Source: Chelatococcus sp.
GTDB lineage: Bacteria > Pseudomonadota > Alphaproteobacteria > Rhizobiales > Beijerinckiaceae
Reading direction: 5' to 3'
DNA: 64,000 bases
NCBI GenBank assembly: GCA_003248805.1
Contig: QFQY01000007.1
Coordinates: 37,293-101,292, forward strand
Of the stretch, positions 7,619 through 15,706 are shown piece after piece (the first letter of the stretch is position 1; every line of letters begins with the position of its first letter). Under the pieces are notes generated by a model. That model ran no database searches and was not told where the DNA came from. It saw only the letters and a list, made by a program, of their open reading frames with translations. The position numbers and the translations under genes were made by a program.

Positions 7619-9034
7619 ATGATCTCCAGTGCTCCCCGCACCCTCTACGACAAGATCTTCGACGACCACGTCGTCGACCGGCAGGACGACGGCACCTGCC
7701 TGCTCTATATCGACCGCCACCTCGTCCACGAGGTCACGAGCCCGCAGGCCTTCGAGGGCCTTCGCATGACCGGCCGCAAGGTCCACGCGCCGGGCAAGAC
7801 GCTCGCCGTCGTCGACCACAACATCCCCACGACCGACCGCTCCAAGGGCATCGTCGAGGAGGAGAGCCGCATCCAGGTCGAGACGCTGGCCAAGAACGCC
7901 GCCGATTTCGGCGTCGAGTATTTCAACGAGCGCGACCGGCGCCAGGGCATCGTCCACATCGTCGGCCCCGAGCAGGGCTTCACCCTGCCCGGCACCACGA
8001 TCGTCTGCGGCGACAGCCACACCTCGACGCATGGCGCCTTCGGGGCGCTCGCCCACGGCATCGGCACGTCGGAGGTCGAGCATGTGCTCGCCACCCAGAC
8101 GCTGATCCAGAAGAAGGCGAAGAACATGCTCGTCCAGGTCGACGGCACGCCCGCGAAGGGTGTCGGCGCCAAGGACATCACGCTCGCCATCATCGGCGAG
8201 ATCGGCACCGCCGGCGGCACCGGCTCGGTCATCGAATATGCTGGCGAGGCCATCCGCGGCCTCTCGATGGAAGGCCGCATGACGGTCTGCAACATGTCGA
8301 TCGAGGGCGGTGCCCGCGCCGGCATGGTCGCGCCCGACGAAAAGGCGTTCGCCTATCTGAAGGACCGCCCCCGCGCGCCGAAGGGCGCCGCCTGGGAGGC
8401 CGCCCTGCGCTACTGGGAGACCCTGCGCTCCGACGAGGGCGCGCATTTCGACCGCGTGGTGAAGCTCGACGCCGGCAACCTGCCGCCGATCGTCTCCTGG
8501 GGCACGTCGCCTGAGGACGTCGTCTCGGTCGCGGGCACGGTGCCCGATCCGGACCTGATCGAGGACGAGGTCAAGCGCGCCTCGAAGAAGCGCGCGCTGG
8601 AGTATATGGGCCTCACCGCCGGGACGAAGATGACCGACATCCCGCTCGACGTGATCTGGATCGGCTCCTGCACCAATGGCCGCATCGAGGACCTGCGCGT
8701 GGTCGCGAAGATCGTCGAGGGCAAGAAGCTGCACGAGAGCCTCGACTACGGCATGATCGTCCCCGGCTCCGGGCTGGTGAAGGAACAGGCCGAGGCCGAA
8801 GGCCTCGACAAGATCTTCATCGCCGCCGGCTTCGAATGGCGCGAGCCGGGCTGCTCGATGTGCCTCGGCATGAACCCCGACCAGCTCAAGCCCGGCCAGC
8901 GCGCCGCCTCGACCTCGAACCGCAATTTCGAGGGTCGCCAGGGCTATCGCGGCCGGACGCATCTGGTCTCGCCGGCGATGGCCGCCGCGGCGGCGCTCAC
9001 GGGCCGCTTCGTCGACGTGCGGACGCTGGGCTGA
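7619..9034 (+). CDS. leuC: 3-isopropylmalate dehydratase large subunit
   Basis: LeuC (471 residues) pairs with LeuD to isomerise 2-isopropylmalate to 3-isopropylmalate in leucine biosynthesis. It belongs to the aconitase superfamily: the 4Fe-4S ligand cysteines are in GSCTNGR near residue 350 and in CSMCLGMN near 413-416, and the active-site region VCGDSHTSTHGAFG is near residue 130. The length is normal for the bacterial LeuC. The ATG at 7619 has AGGGG upstream. It begins a plus-strand run of genes that ends with leuD 1.2 kb downstream. Confidence 0.97.
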   Translation: MISSAPRTLYDKIFDDHVVDRQDDGTCLLYIDRHLVHEVTSPQAFEGLRMTGRKVHAPGKTLAVVDHNIPTTDRSKGIVEEESRIQVETLAKNAADFGVEYFNERDRRQGIVHIVGPEQGFTLPGTTIVCGDSHTSTHGAFGALAHGIGTSEVEHVLATQTLIQKKAKNMLVQVDGTPAKGVGAKDITLAIIGEIGTAGGTGSVIEYAGEAIRGLSMEGRMTVCNMSIEGGARAGMVAPDEKAFAYLKDRPRAPKGAAWEAALRYWETLRSDEGAHFDRVVKLDAGNLPPIVSWGTSPEDVVSVAGTVPDPDLIEDEVKRASKKRALEYMGLTAGTKMTDIPLDVIWIGSCTNGRIEDLRVVAKIVEGKKLHESLDYGMIVPGSGLVKEQAEAEGLDKIFIAAGFEWREPGCSMCLGMNPDQLKPGQRAASTSNRNFEGRQGYRGRTHLVSPAMAAAAALTGRFVDVRTLG

Positions 9035-9041
9035 CGGGAGC

Positions 9042-9284
9042 ATGCCGACCGCGCTGCGAGAAGGGCCGTATCGCTTTCTCTTCTTCAGCGCGGACTGCGT
9101 CGAGCCAGCTCACATGCATGTCCAGCGGGACGACAAACTCGCCAAGATCTGGTTGCACGATCTGAGCTTTGCCGAAACCGGCGGCTTTTCCGCGAAGGAG
9201 CTTGCGCGCATAATTGCGGCGGCGCGCAAGCACCGGAACCGTCTTCAGGAGCAATGGGATGAGCATTGCAAGGGCCACGGATAG
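9042..9284 (+). CDS. DUF4160 domain protein
   Basis: This 80-residue protein has the DUF4160 pattern: an N-terminal RFLFFSAD strand, then EPAHMHVQRDD with two conserved histidines, and a C-terminal helix (ELARIIAAARKHRNRLQEQW). The family has no settled function; it is often encoded next to a DUF2442 gene, as here, and such pairs have been considered toxin-antitoxin-like. It begins 7 bases after leuC with GGGAG upstream and overlaps the next gene by 26 bases. Two 60-base stretches counted by hand are 57-58% GC, lower than the surrounding leu genes, suggesting acquisition. Confidence 0.85.
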   Translation: MPTALREGPYRFLFFSADCVEPAHMHVQRDDKLAKIWLHDLSFAETGGFSAKELARIIAAARKHRNRLQEQWDEHCKGHG

Positions 9285-9522
9285 GGTCGTCGTTCGCAAC
9301 GTTCGTTGCGACGAGACCATGCTGTTCGTCGATCTGTCGGACGGGCGGACTCTGGGCACGCCGTTGTTCTGGTATCCGCGCCTCCTCGGTGCGACACCGG
9401 AACAACGAGCGCATTGGGAACTGCTCGGCACCGGAGCCGGCGTTCATTGGCCAGATGTCGACGAGGATCTCTCCCTCGAAGGCATGCTTGCAGGCCGCGC
9501 AGCACCAGGCGTGGTCAAATGA
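9259..9522 (+). CDS. DUF2442 domain protein
   Basis: The 87-residue product has the DUF2442 core: a strand with LFVDLSDGRTLGTPLFWYPRL and the end motif GVHWPDVDEDLSLEGMLAG, which closely matches the family's IHWPDLDEDIS pattern. The start ATG at 9259 lies inside the DUF4160 gene (26-base overlap) and the stop overlaps the next start as ATGA, so the three genes are translationally coupled. The family may bind DNA or act as the antitoxin-like partner of DUF4160; neither is shown here. Confidence 0.85.
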   Translation: MSIARATDRVVVRNVRCDETMLFVDLSDGRTLGTPLFWYPRLLGATPEQRAHWELLGTGAGVHWPDVDEDLSLEGMLAGRAAPGVVK

Positions 9523-9764
9523 GCGCCGATCCCCGCAAAGCCGCCCGCGCCGCCGAGGCCAAGGCGGCTCTCGAGCGCGTCAAGCGCGACGACGAGAGCC
9601 TGCTCGGCTCCTCCATGGGCCGCGCCGCCGACCATTTCTCAGGTCGCGACGCGCCCGCCGGCGACCGCATCGAGCTCTGGGGGCGGCGCATCGGCCGTTC
9701 CCTCTCGCTCGTCGGCGTCGTCCTGCTGGCCTGGTGGCTCGGCCACCAGTTGAAGGTCTGGTGA
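9519..9764 (+). CDS. Small membrane protein, conserved hypothetical
   Basis: This 81-residue protein has a charged N-terminal half (MSADPRKAARAAEAKAALER) and one predicted membrane helix near residues 62-76 (SLSLVGVVLLAWWLG), probably with the N-terminus in the cytoplasm. Its start overlaps the DUF2442 stop (ATGA) and its stop overlaps the metallopeptidase start (TGATG). I believe similar small genes occur between leuC and leuD in related bacteria, which would make it native to the locus, unlike the DUF4160/DUF2442 pair. The function is unknown. Confidence 0.75.
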   Translation: MSADPRKAARAAEAKAALERVKRDDESLLGSSMGRAADHFSGRDAPAGDRIELWGRRIGRSLSLVGVVLLAWWLGHQLKVW

Positions 9765-10225
9765 TGGCGAGCGTTCCCTCGATCAAGGCTCCGGAAGGTT
9801 CGTCCGCAACGCTTGAGGCCGGCGGCTGGGACGGTGCGAAAGCGCCGTCCATCGCCGATTTCGAGGTGCTGGCGCAGGCGGCGTTCGACAGGCTGCCGGA
9901 CGAGTTCCGCGCGCTCTGCGCCGATGTCGTCTTCAACGTCACCGACTTCGCCGAGGACGACGTCGTCAGGGAACTGGAGGCCGAGAGCCCCTTCGACATT
10001 CTCGGCCTCTTCTCCGGCGTCGGCCTGCCGCAGCAGGGCTACGCCCCGCAGACCGGCCAGATGCCCAATACCATCTTCCTCTATCGCCGGCCGATCCTCG
10101 ACTACTGGGCCGAGAACGACGAAAGCCTCGGCTCCATCGTCACCCATGTTCTCGTCCACGAGATCGGCCACCATTTCGGCTTCTCCGACGACGACATGGA
10201 AGCCATCGAACAGGCGGCCGGCTAA
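9764..10225 (+). CDS. Metallopeptidase family protein (zincin-like)
   Basis: The 153-residue protein carries the zinc-binding signature HEIGHHFGFSDDD near residue 132, in which the HExxH histidines and a downstream Asp would bind and activate zinc. The preceding segment (FDILGLFSGVGLPQQGY, then NTIFLYRRPILD) matches the minimal zincin family formerly called DUF1025. No signal peptide is seen, so it is probably cytoplasmic. It overlaps the upstream small membrane-protein gene by one base, pointing to coupled translation, and lies 28 bases before leuD. The substrate is not known. Confidence 0.85.
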   Translation: MASVPSIKAPEGSSATLEAGGWDGAKAPSIADFEVLAQAAFDRLPDEFRALCADVVFNVTDFAEDDVVRELEAESPFDILGLFSGVGLPQQGYAPQTGQMPNTIFLYRRPILDYWAENDESLGSIVTHVLVHEIGHHFGFSDDDMEAIEQAAG

Positions 10226-10253
10226 GCCGCGGCTCATTCAGGAAACCCCAGCC

Positions 10254-10856
10254 ATGCAGCCCTTCACCACCCTGACCTCGACCCCGGCCCCGCTGAAAGT
10301 GGTCAATGTCGACACCGACATGATCATCCCCAAGCAGTATCTGAAGACGATCAAGCGCACCGGCCTCGGCACGGCGCTGTTCTCCGAGATGCGCTACAAG
10401 GACGACGGCTCCGAGAACCCGGATTTCGTGCTCAACCAGCCGGCCTATCGCAAGGCCGAGATCCTGGTCGCGGGCGACAATTTCGGCTGCGGCTCGTCGC
10501 GCGAGCATGCGCCCTGGGCGCTGCTGGACTTCGGCATCCGCTGCGTGATCTCCACGAGCTTCGCCGACATCTTCTACAACAACTGCTTCAAGAACGGCAT
10601 CCTGCCGATCAAGGTCACGCCCGAGCAGCTCGACGCGCTGTTCGACGACGCCGAGCGCGGCTCCAACGCGACGCTGACGGTCGACCTCGAGAACCAGACC
10701 ATCAAGGGCCCGGACGGCGGCACGATCACGTTCGAGATCGACCCGTTCCGCAAGCACTGCCTGCTCAACGGCCTCGACGACATCGGCCTGACGATGGAGA
10801 AGGCCGACAAGATCCAGAGCTACGAGGACAAGCTCGCCCAGCGCGAATGGGCGTGA
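10254..10856 (+). CDS. leuD: 3-isopropylmalate dehydratase small subunit
   Basis: LeuD (200 residues) is the swivelling small subunit that completes the LeuC active site. Diagnostic stretches are VNVDTDMIIPKQYLKTI near residue 17, GDNFGCGSSREHAPWAL near 73 and the SFADIFYNNCFKNGILP segment near 103. The start ATG at 10254 has AGGAAAC upstream. It closes the leuC-to-leuD run; no intrinsic terminator is seen, and a palindromic repeat (10882-10923) follows immediately and could serve as a 3' structure. Confidence 0.97.
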   Translation: MQPFTTLTSTPAPLKVVNVDTDMIIPKQYLKTIKRTGLGTALFSEMRYKDDGSENPDFVLNQPAYRKAEILVAGDNFGCGSSREHAPWALLDFGIRCVISTSFADIFYNNCFKNGILPIKVTPEQLDALFDDAERGSNATLTVDLENQTIKGPDGGTITFEIDPFRKHCLLNGLDDIGLTMEKADKIQSYEDKLAQREWA

Positions 10857-10874
10857 ATCGAGAGGTGACGGCAG

Positions 10875-11300
10875 TCAGCAGCCCTCATCCTGAGGAGCCG
10901 CGCCAGCGGCGTCTCGAAGGACGGGGGCTGCGGATCGCTGGCTTCTCCGTGACAGTTGAGCAAGACGCTCGAAGTCTCGCTGGATCAGTGCTTCCTTCTT
11001 CGCTCTCGACCAGCCCTTGATCCGTCGCTCCATGCCGATCGCATCGGTTATGACAGAGAAGTGCTCTGCAAAGACGAGCGTGACCGGTCGCCTCGTCGCC
11101 GTACAGGCTGCCTCGTATCGGCCGTCATTGTGCTCCGCGACTCGTTGTTCGATCGAAGAACGCGTCGAGCCGGTATAGTAGGAACCGTCCGCGCAACGTA
11201 CGATATATACCCAGCAGCCATCTGCATTGCGGATTGCCAACTCACCCGTCCCTGCGGACGCTCGAGCGCGTCCAGCAGCGTCCGGAGTATTCTGGATCAT
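10875..11300 (-). CDS. GIY-YIG nuclease (UPF0213-like) bracketed by inverted repeats
   Basis: The product is a small single-domain GIY-YIG protein. The motif halves are WVYIVRC near residue 30 and YYTGSTRSSIEQRVAEHN near 41-58; the catalytic Arg is in EQRV and the probable catalytic Glu is in GMERRIKGWSRAKKEALI near residue 91. The likely ATG at 11300 lies at the edge of one palindromic repeat, which also supplies a GAAGG just upstream; the last 16 or so residues are encoded by the inverted partner copy at 10882-10923. A TTG at 11240 is another possible start. One 60-base stretch is 60% GC, below its neighbours. Function within the cell is unknown; a role with the repeats is inference. Confidence 0.85.
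   Translation of the reverse strand: MIQNTPDAAGRARASAGTGELAIRNADGCWVYIVRCADGSYYTGSTRSSIEQRVAEHNDGRYEAACTATRRPVTLVFAEHFSVITDAIGMERRIKGWSRAKKEALIQRDFERLAQLSRRSQRSAAPVLRDAAGAAPQDEGC
10882..10923 (+). repeat. Palindromic repeat, left copy (REP-like)
   Basis: A 42-43-base imperfect hairpin begins CCCTCATCCTGAGGAGCCGC and ends CGTCTCGAAGGACG. Its inverted partner lies at 11298-11339, and a diverged copy lies at 45391-45432. Here it overlaps the 3' end of the GIY-YIG gene and sits just after leuD, where it may also act as a transcript end. Confidence 0.85.
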
Positions 11301-11339
11301 CCTTCGAGACGCCGCTACGCGGCTCCTCAGGATGAGGGC
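11298..11339 (-). repeat. Palindromic repeat, right copy (inverted)
   Basis: On the minus strand this copy reads nearly the same as the one at 10882-10923, differing at the loop and at one base near the end (GAAGGATG instead of GAAGGACG). Its last three bases are the likely start codon of the GIY-YIG gene. The two copies thus form terminal inverted repeats of a unit of about 460 bases. Confidence 0.85.
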
Positions 11340-11368
11340 TCGCGCAGGATGAGCCTCCGGAGCCGTCC

Positions 11369-12616
11369 CTACCCCACCAGCCCCTTCATCGGCGGCAGGT
11401 CGAACGTGCCGGGGAACACCTGCTCCGCCAGCACCGGCCCCGAAATTCCGAACAGATCCGAGACCACGCCCTTGGCGACGGCGCGGATGTCCGTCGTCGG
11501 CCTGAGATCGCGCTTCTGGTAGAGCTGCTCGGGCTTGAGGCCCGGCCAGTCGGCGATCATCCGCCCGCCCTTCACCGCCCCGCCGACGAGGAAGGCGACC
11601 GTGCCGGTGCCGTGGTCGGTGCCGACCGTGCCGTTGACCTGCGCGGTGCGGCCGAACTCGGTCACCACCATCACCACCGTGTCCTTCCAGACGGGTTTCA
11701 GCCCCTGTTCGAAGGTGGCGAGCGCGCCGTCGAGGCCGGAGAGCAGCGTCGCCAGCCGGCCCTTCGCCCCGCCCTCGTTGGCGTGGGTGTCCCAGCCCTC
11801 GAAGGCCAGCGCGGCGATGCGCGGCCCGTCGTCGGCCCCGACGAGCCCGGCCGCGCCCTCGGCGATCCGGCGCATGCCGTCGACGGTATCGGGGCCGCCG
11901 CCGGCCTTCATGTCCGTCGCCATGCCGCTGCGCCGGGCGATGCCCTCCGTCTCGATCGCCTGCTGCAGCGCCCTGGCCAGCCCGGCATCGCGCTGGCCGT
12001 AGAGATCGGCGAGCCGCATCGTCAGGTCGTCGCCGGCGCGGGCCATGCGCGGCGGCGCCCAGCCCAGCACGGGAGCCTCGCCTCGCACCACCAGCGGCGG
12101 CACGACACCGACGCCGAGCACGCCCTTGCGCGAGATGCCCTCGCCCGCCGGCAGGCTGGCGATCAGCCGGTTGAGCCAGCCGCTTTCGGTATGCCCCGGC
12201 CCCGGCTGGCCGCTCTCGAGCACGTCCTGCCCGTCGAAATGCGAGCGTTCGCGATAGCCCGTCGCGGCCGCATGCACGATCGCCGCGTTGCCGGAGGCGT
12301 AGAGCCGCGCGAGATTGGGCATCGCCGGATGCAGATAGAAGAAGCCGTCCAGCGGCAGCGCGGCCTCGGCCCCCTCCTTGCCGAGCGCGATGCCTTCGCG
12401 AAGGCCGGCGTAATCGGGATCGCCCAAGGGCGGCACGGCCGACAACCCGTCGAGCGCGCCGCGCAGCACCACCAGCAGGAAGCGGCTGTCGCGCGCGCCC
12501 GGCGCGGCATGGGCCGCCTTCGGCACGAAGGACCAGGCGAAGAGCGCCCCGGCCGCGCCGAGAATGGCGCGCCGAGACGGTGTCATGCGTTCGCAATCGT
12601 CGTCGTCATCGACCAT
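11369..12616 (-). CDS. DUF1501 domain protein, Tat-exported
   Basis: This 415-residue protein has a twin-arginine-type signal (MTPSRRAILGAAGALFAWSF ending AHA) and a DUF1501 body of the alkaline-phosphatase-like superfamily, including VVTEFGRTAQVNGTVGTDHG near the C-terminus. The ATG at 12616 has GGAGG eight bases upstream and starts 5 bases after the DUF1800 stop; a second ATG at 12586 would give a cleaner Tat signal. DUF1800/DUF1501 pairs are common, but their role is unproven. It is probably periplasmic. Confidence 0.88.
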   Translation of the reverse strand: MVDDDDDCERMTPSRRAILGAAGALFAWSFVPKAAHAAPGARDSRFLLVVLRGALDGLSAVPPLGDPDYAGLREGIALGKEGAEAALPLDGFFYLHPAMPNLARLYASGNAAIVHAAATGYRERSHFDGQDVLESGQPGPGHTESGWLNRLIASLPAGEGISRKGVLGVGVVPPLVVRGEAPVLGWAPPRMARAGDDLTMRLADLYGQRDAGLARALQQAIETEGIARRSGMATDMKAGGGPDTVDGMRRIAEGAAGLVGADDGPRIAALAFEGWDTHANEGGAKGRLATLLSGLDGALATFEQGLKPVWKDTVVMVVTEFGRTAQVNGTVGTDHGTGTVAFLVGGAVKGGRMIADWPGLKPEQLYQKRDLRPTTDIRAVAKGVVSDLFGISGPVLAEQVFPGTFDLPPMKGLVG

Positions 12617-12621
12617 CGGGC

Positions 12622-14052
12622 TCACCTCCGCTGGAATTCGGGCGACATCAGCAGGAGCGCCAGCGCCTGCGGCTTGCTCTCGGCACGCGCCACCGCCTGC
12701 CGCGTCTCGGGCGAGAGCAGCGGCCCGAGGATATCCTCGGCGAGCCGGCGCGGATCGGGCACGCTGCCCGCCGCCTGCCGCCCCCAGCCGGCCGCGACGT
12801 CGATGCGGGTCTTGATGCCCTCCGGCGAGGCCCAGGCCTCGTTGGTGTCGGGATAGCCGTTGGGGCCGGAGGGCTGCCAGAAGGGCTGCCCCATCACGCC
12901 GAGGGGGCCGATGACCTGCCCGCCATCGGCGGGCTTGCGCCCCAGCGCCCGGAAGGACGCGATCAGGAACTCCTGCGGCGTGCGGATCTTGACCGGCACG
13001 GCCCGCCAGGCGGCATCGGACTCGATCATCGCCCGCGAGACTGCGGCGAGATCGCCCTCCGTGCGCCGGAACACGGCCGCGATCTCCTTGACCAGCGCGG
13101 GCGGCGGCTCGTCCGCGACGAAATGACGGACGAGCTTGATGGCGATGAAATCGGCCGTCGCCGGGTGGCTGGCGAGATCGGTCAGGGCGGCGAGCCCCTT
13201 CTCCTTGCCCGGCTGACCGTAGGGCTTGCCCAGCAGCGGCGGCTCGCCCGGCTCGTGCAGGCCGGCATTGAAGGCGAAGGAACCGGGAAACCCGAGCGTG
13301 GCCTCCCGCCCGACCACCGTCCAGCCCGTGATGATGCGCGCGAGATTGGTGACGTCGACCTGTCCGTAGCCGCCCGAGACGCCGAGCGTGTGCAGCTCCA
13401 GGATCTCGCGGGCGAGGTTCTCGTTGAGGCCGCGGCCGCGCCGCTTGCCGGCGGGCGAGTTCGGGCCGATGGAGAGCCGGTTGTCGAGGAAGTCGAGCAT
13501 CGCGGGATGGCTCTCGGCCGCCACCAGCATGTCGGCGAAACGGCCGAAGACATGCGGGCGGATGGCCTCCCGCTCATAGGCACCGGCCATGATGCGCGTC
13601 ATGTTGCTCTTGGTCGCGCCGATGCAGAAATGGTTCGACCAGAACTGCACCAGCCGCTCGCCGAAGCCGGTCTCGGCGGCGAGCGCGAGATCGACGCGGG
13701 CGAAGACCTCGTCGCGATAGGTCCGGTAGGGCAGTTGCGGCTCGTTCGGCCGCTTCGGCTGGACGCCCTGCCCCATCTGGCTCTGCTCGGGCGACGCCTG
13801 TGCGACCTGCATGCCCCGCTTCGCCTCGCGCTCGCGGCGCTCCTGGTCCTCGAAGGCGTAGAGTGCGTTGCCGATCTCGGCCGCGCCGGAATAGGCCAGC
13901 CCCACGGGCTGGGGCACGGCTCCGGCGGAAACCTCGGCCAGCATCCGGTCCCGGGCTTCCGCGCGGATCGCCTCGCTCTGGCCGAGCGCGAAGCCGAGCC
14001 CGAAGCGCTGCAACCCGATGCTGCCCGCGTGCGTTTCAGAAGGGCTTGCCAT
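12622..14052 (-). CDS. DUF1800 domain protein
   Basis: The 476-residue protein matches the DUF1800 family, with the characteristic VQFWSNHFCIG near residue 135, NENLAREILELHTLG near 213 and the VRHFV segment near 310. The family is usually encoded with a DUF1501 protein and is suspected to act in the envelope, but no activity is known. Here the next gene starts 5 bases after its stop, confirming an operon. No clear signal peptide is visible. The start ATG at 14052 gives MASPSETHAG; upstream lies the terminator of the DUF4394 gene. Confidence 0.88.
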   Translation of the reverse strand: MASPSETHAGSIGLQRFGLGFALGQSEAIRAEARDRMLAEVSAGAVPQPVGLAYSGAAEIGNALYAFEDQERREREAKRGMQVAQASPEQSQMGQGVQPKRPNEPQLPYRTYRDEVFARVDLALAAETGFGERLVQFWSNHFCIGATKSNMTRIMAGAYEREAIRPHVFGRFADMLVAAESHPAMLDFLDNRLSIGPNSPAGKRRGRGLNENLAREILELHTLGVSGGYGQVDVTNLARIITGWTVVGREATLGFPGSFAFNAGLHEPGEPPLLGKPYGQPGKEKGLAALTDLASHPATADFIAIKLVRHFVADEPPPALVKEIAAVFRRTEGDLAAVSRAMIESDAAWRAVPVKIRTPQEFLIASFRALGRKPADGGQVIGPLGVMGQPFWQPSGPNGYPDTNEAWASPEGIKTRIDVAAGWGRQAAGSVPDPRRLAEDILGPLLSPETRQAVARAESKPQALALLLMSPEFQRR

Positions 14053-14129
14053 CCATAAGGCTCCCGTGCCCGAAGGTCGCGACCTGGGCAGTGAGCCGGA
14101 GGACTATGGCAAAACAGGGAATCGCATGG

Positions 14130-14159
14130 AAAAAGGCCGCCCCCGATGCGAGGGCAGCC
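14130..14159 (-). terminator. Intrinsic terminator of the DUF4394 gene
   Basis: On the minus strand an 8-base-pair stem (14152-14159 with 14135-14142, one T-G wobble) is followed by TTTTT. It lies about 25 bases after the DUF4394 stop and separates that gene from DUF1800. Confidence 0.75.
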
Positions 14160-14183
14160 CATACCCGGCCCCGCCGGCAGCCG

Positions 14184-14969
14184 TCACATCGCCGGCATCG
14201 CGGCGATGTCGCGGACGCTGCCGGAGAGCCCGGTGATCTTGCCGACCATCGTCGCCTTGCCCGAGGCGAGGTCGACCTTGTAGAGCGCGCCGTCGCCGAG
14301 GAGCCAGCCGACATTGCCGCCATCCGCGCCGGTCTCGATATCGAAGGCGACGGCCTTGGGCGTGACGCCGAGCTTCCCGACGGCACCGAGGACGCCGTCA
14401 TTCGGCGGCGCCTGCTTGATGAGCGCGCCGATCGTGCCGTCGATGTCGTAGAGCACCGTCTCCTTGGTGCCCTTGACCGAGTTGGTGTAGGCGCCGGCGA
14501 CGATCATCGGCGCCTCGCCCTTGTGCATGTCGGCCTCGGCGAATTTCAGCTTGCCGTCGACCGTGGTCTTGCCGTCTTCGACATTGACGCGAAGGTTGGT
14601 GCCGTCCGAGCCGATGACGCGCAGGCGGTCGGCGGCCGGGTTGAAATCGACCGTCGCCATGGCGCTCGCCGCGAGCACGGTGTCCATCTTCGACTTCATC
14701 GTCGCCTTGCCGGCGGCATCGACCGTCCAGATCGTGCCGTCGGTGGTGAGCGCGTAGAGCATGCCGTCGGCGGGCCTGACATCGACTCCCGCGATCTTGC
14801 CGGAAATGCCGCTGACCTTGACCGACTTGCCGGCCTTGAGCGTGGCCGTGTCGATCATCGTCAGAACGTCGTCGCCGGTCAGCGCCGCGAGCGTGGCGGC
14901 CTGCCCCGCGCCGAGGCCGGCGGCGAGGGCCGTGGCGGTCAGCAGGGCGATGCGTGTGGTCCTGAACAT
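14184..14969 (-). CDS. DUF4394 domain protein, secreted
   Basis: The 261-residue protein has a signal peptide (MFRTTRIALLTATALAAGLG, cleavage after QAA) and a DUF4394 body made of repeating beta segments such as DVRPADGMLYALTTDGTIW and DFNPAADRLRVIGSDG, suggesting a beta-propeller-like fold outside the cytoplasm. The start ATG at 14969 is set by GGAGG eight bases upstream; an in-frame ATG at 14984 has none. It is divergent from the ECF sigma gene 188 bases away, so it may be a target of that sigma factor, though this is only positional. Confidence 0.85.
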   Translation of the reverse strand: MFRTTRIALLTATALAAGLGAGQAATLAALTGDDVLTMIDTATLKAGKSVKVSGISGKIAGVDVRPADGMLYALTTDGTIWTVDAAGKATMKSKMDTVLAASAMATVDFNPAADRLRVIGSDGTNLRVNVEDGKTTVDGKLKFAEADMHKGEAPMIVAGAYTNSVKGTKETVLYDIDGTIGALIKQAPPNDGVLGAVGKLGVTPKAVAFDIETGADGGNVGWLLGDGALYKVDLASGKATMVGKITGLSGSVRDIAAMPAM

Positions 14970-15157
14970 GTCGTCGTCCTCCATCCGTTGTCGGGGCGTC
15001 GCCTGCCTCCGGGCCGATGACGACGCTCACGGTGGGTAGGGGCGCAGCCGCACGATGGATGCAGCGAGAGAAAGATTCCCGCAGCCTGCATCCGCAGGCC
15101 CCCCTGCCGCGTATTGAAAGGCCGGCCCGCGTCGGCACGGGGGAGAAGGAAACGGCG

Positions 15158-15706
15158 ATGGCGAGCGAGACACTCGGCGAGATCGAGGTTGCGCTTCTGG
15201 CCTGCGCGGCCGGCGACAAATCGGCGTTGCGGCGCATCTACGACGCCGAGTCGCCGCGTATGATCGGCGTGGCTCTGCGCATGCTGAAAAGGCGGGCGCT
15301 GGCCGAGGAGGCGGTACAGGACGCCTTCGTGCTGGTCTGGCGGCATGCGGCGCGGTTCGATCCGCAGCGCGGCTCCGGGCTGACATGGCTCTACGCCATC
15401 CTGCGCAACCGTTCGCTCTCGATCCTGCGGGACGAGAAGCGGACCGAGACCAGCGACACGCCCGTGACCGAAGACACGGCGAGCGAAGAGGACGATCCCG
15501 AGACCGTGATGGCCCGGCTGTCCGACGCCAAGGCGCTCCATGCCTGCCTCGATCGGCTGCCGCCGCAGCGGCGCGGGCTGGTCCTGCTCGCCTTCGTGCA
15601 GGGGCTGAGCCATGGCGAGATCGCCGGCCGCCTCGGGCTGCCGCTCGGCTCGGTCAAATCCTGGATCAGGCGCTCGCTGCTCACGCTCAAGGAGTGTCTC
15701 GGATGA
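15158..15706 (+). CDS. ECF-type RNA polymerase sigma factor
   Basis: This 182-residue protein has sigma-70 region 2 (LRRIYDAESPRMIGVALRML, then EEAVQDAFVLVW) and region 4 (LDRLPPQRRGLVLLAFVQGL, then GEIAGRLGLPLGSVKSWIRR). The two-domain layout and size are typical of extracytoplasmic-function sigma factors. The ATG at 15158 has GGAG upstream; an earlier in-frame ATG adds 47 residues without similarity. The stop overlaps the next start as ATGA, so it is translated together with its anti-sigma factor. The signal it answers to is not evident. Confidence 0.93.
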   Translation: MASETLGEIEVALLACAAGDKSALRRIYDAESPRMIGVALRMLKRRALAEEAVQDAFVLVWRHAARFDPQRGSGLTWLYAILRNRSLSILRDEKRTETSDTPVTEDTASEEDDPETVMARLSDAKALHACLDRLPPQRRGLVLLAFVQGLSHGEIAGRLGLPLGSVKSWIRRSLLTLKECLG

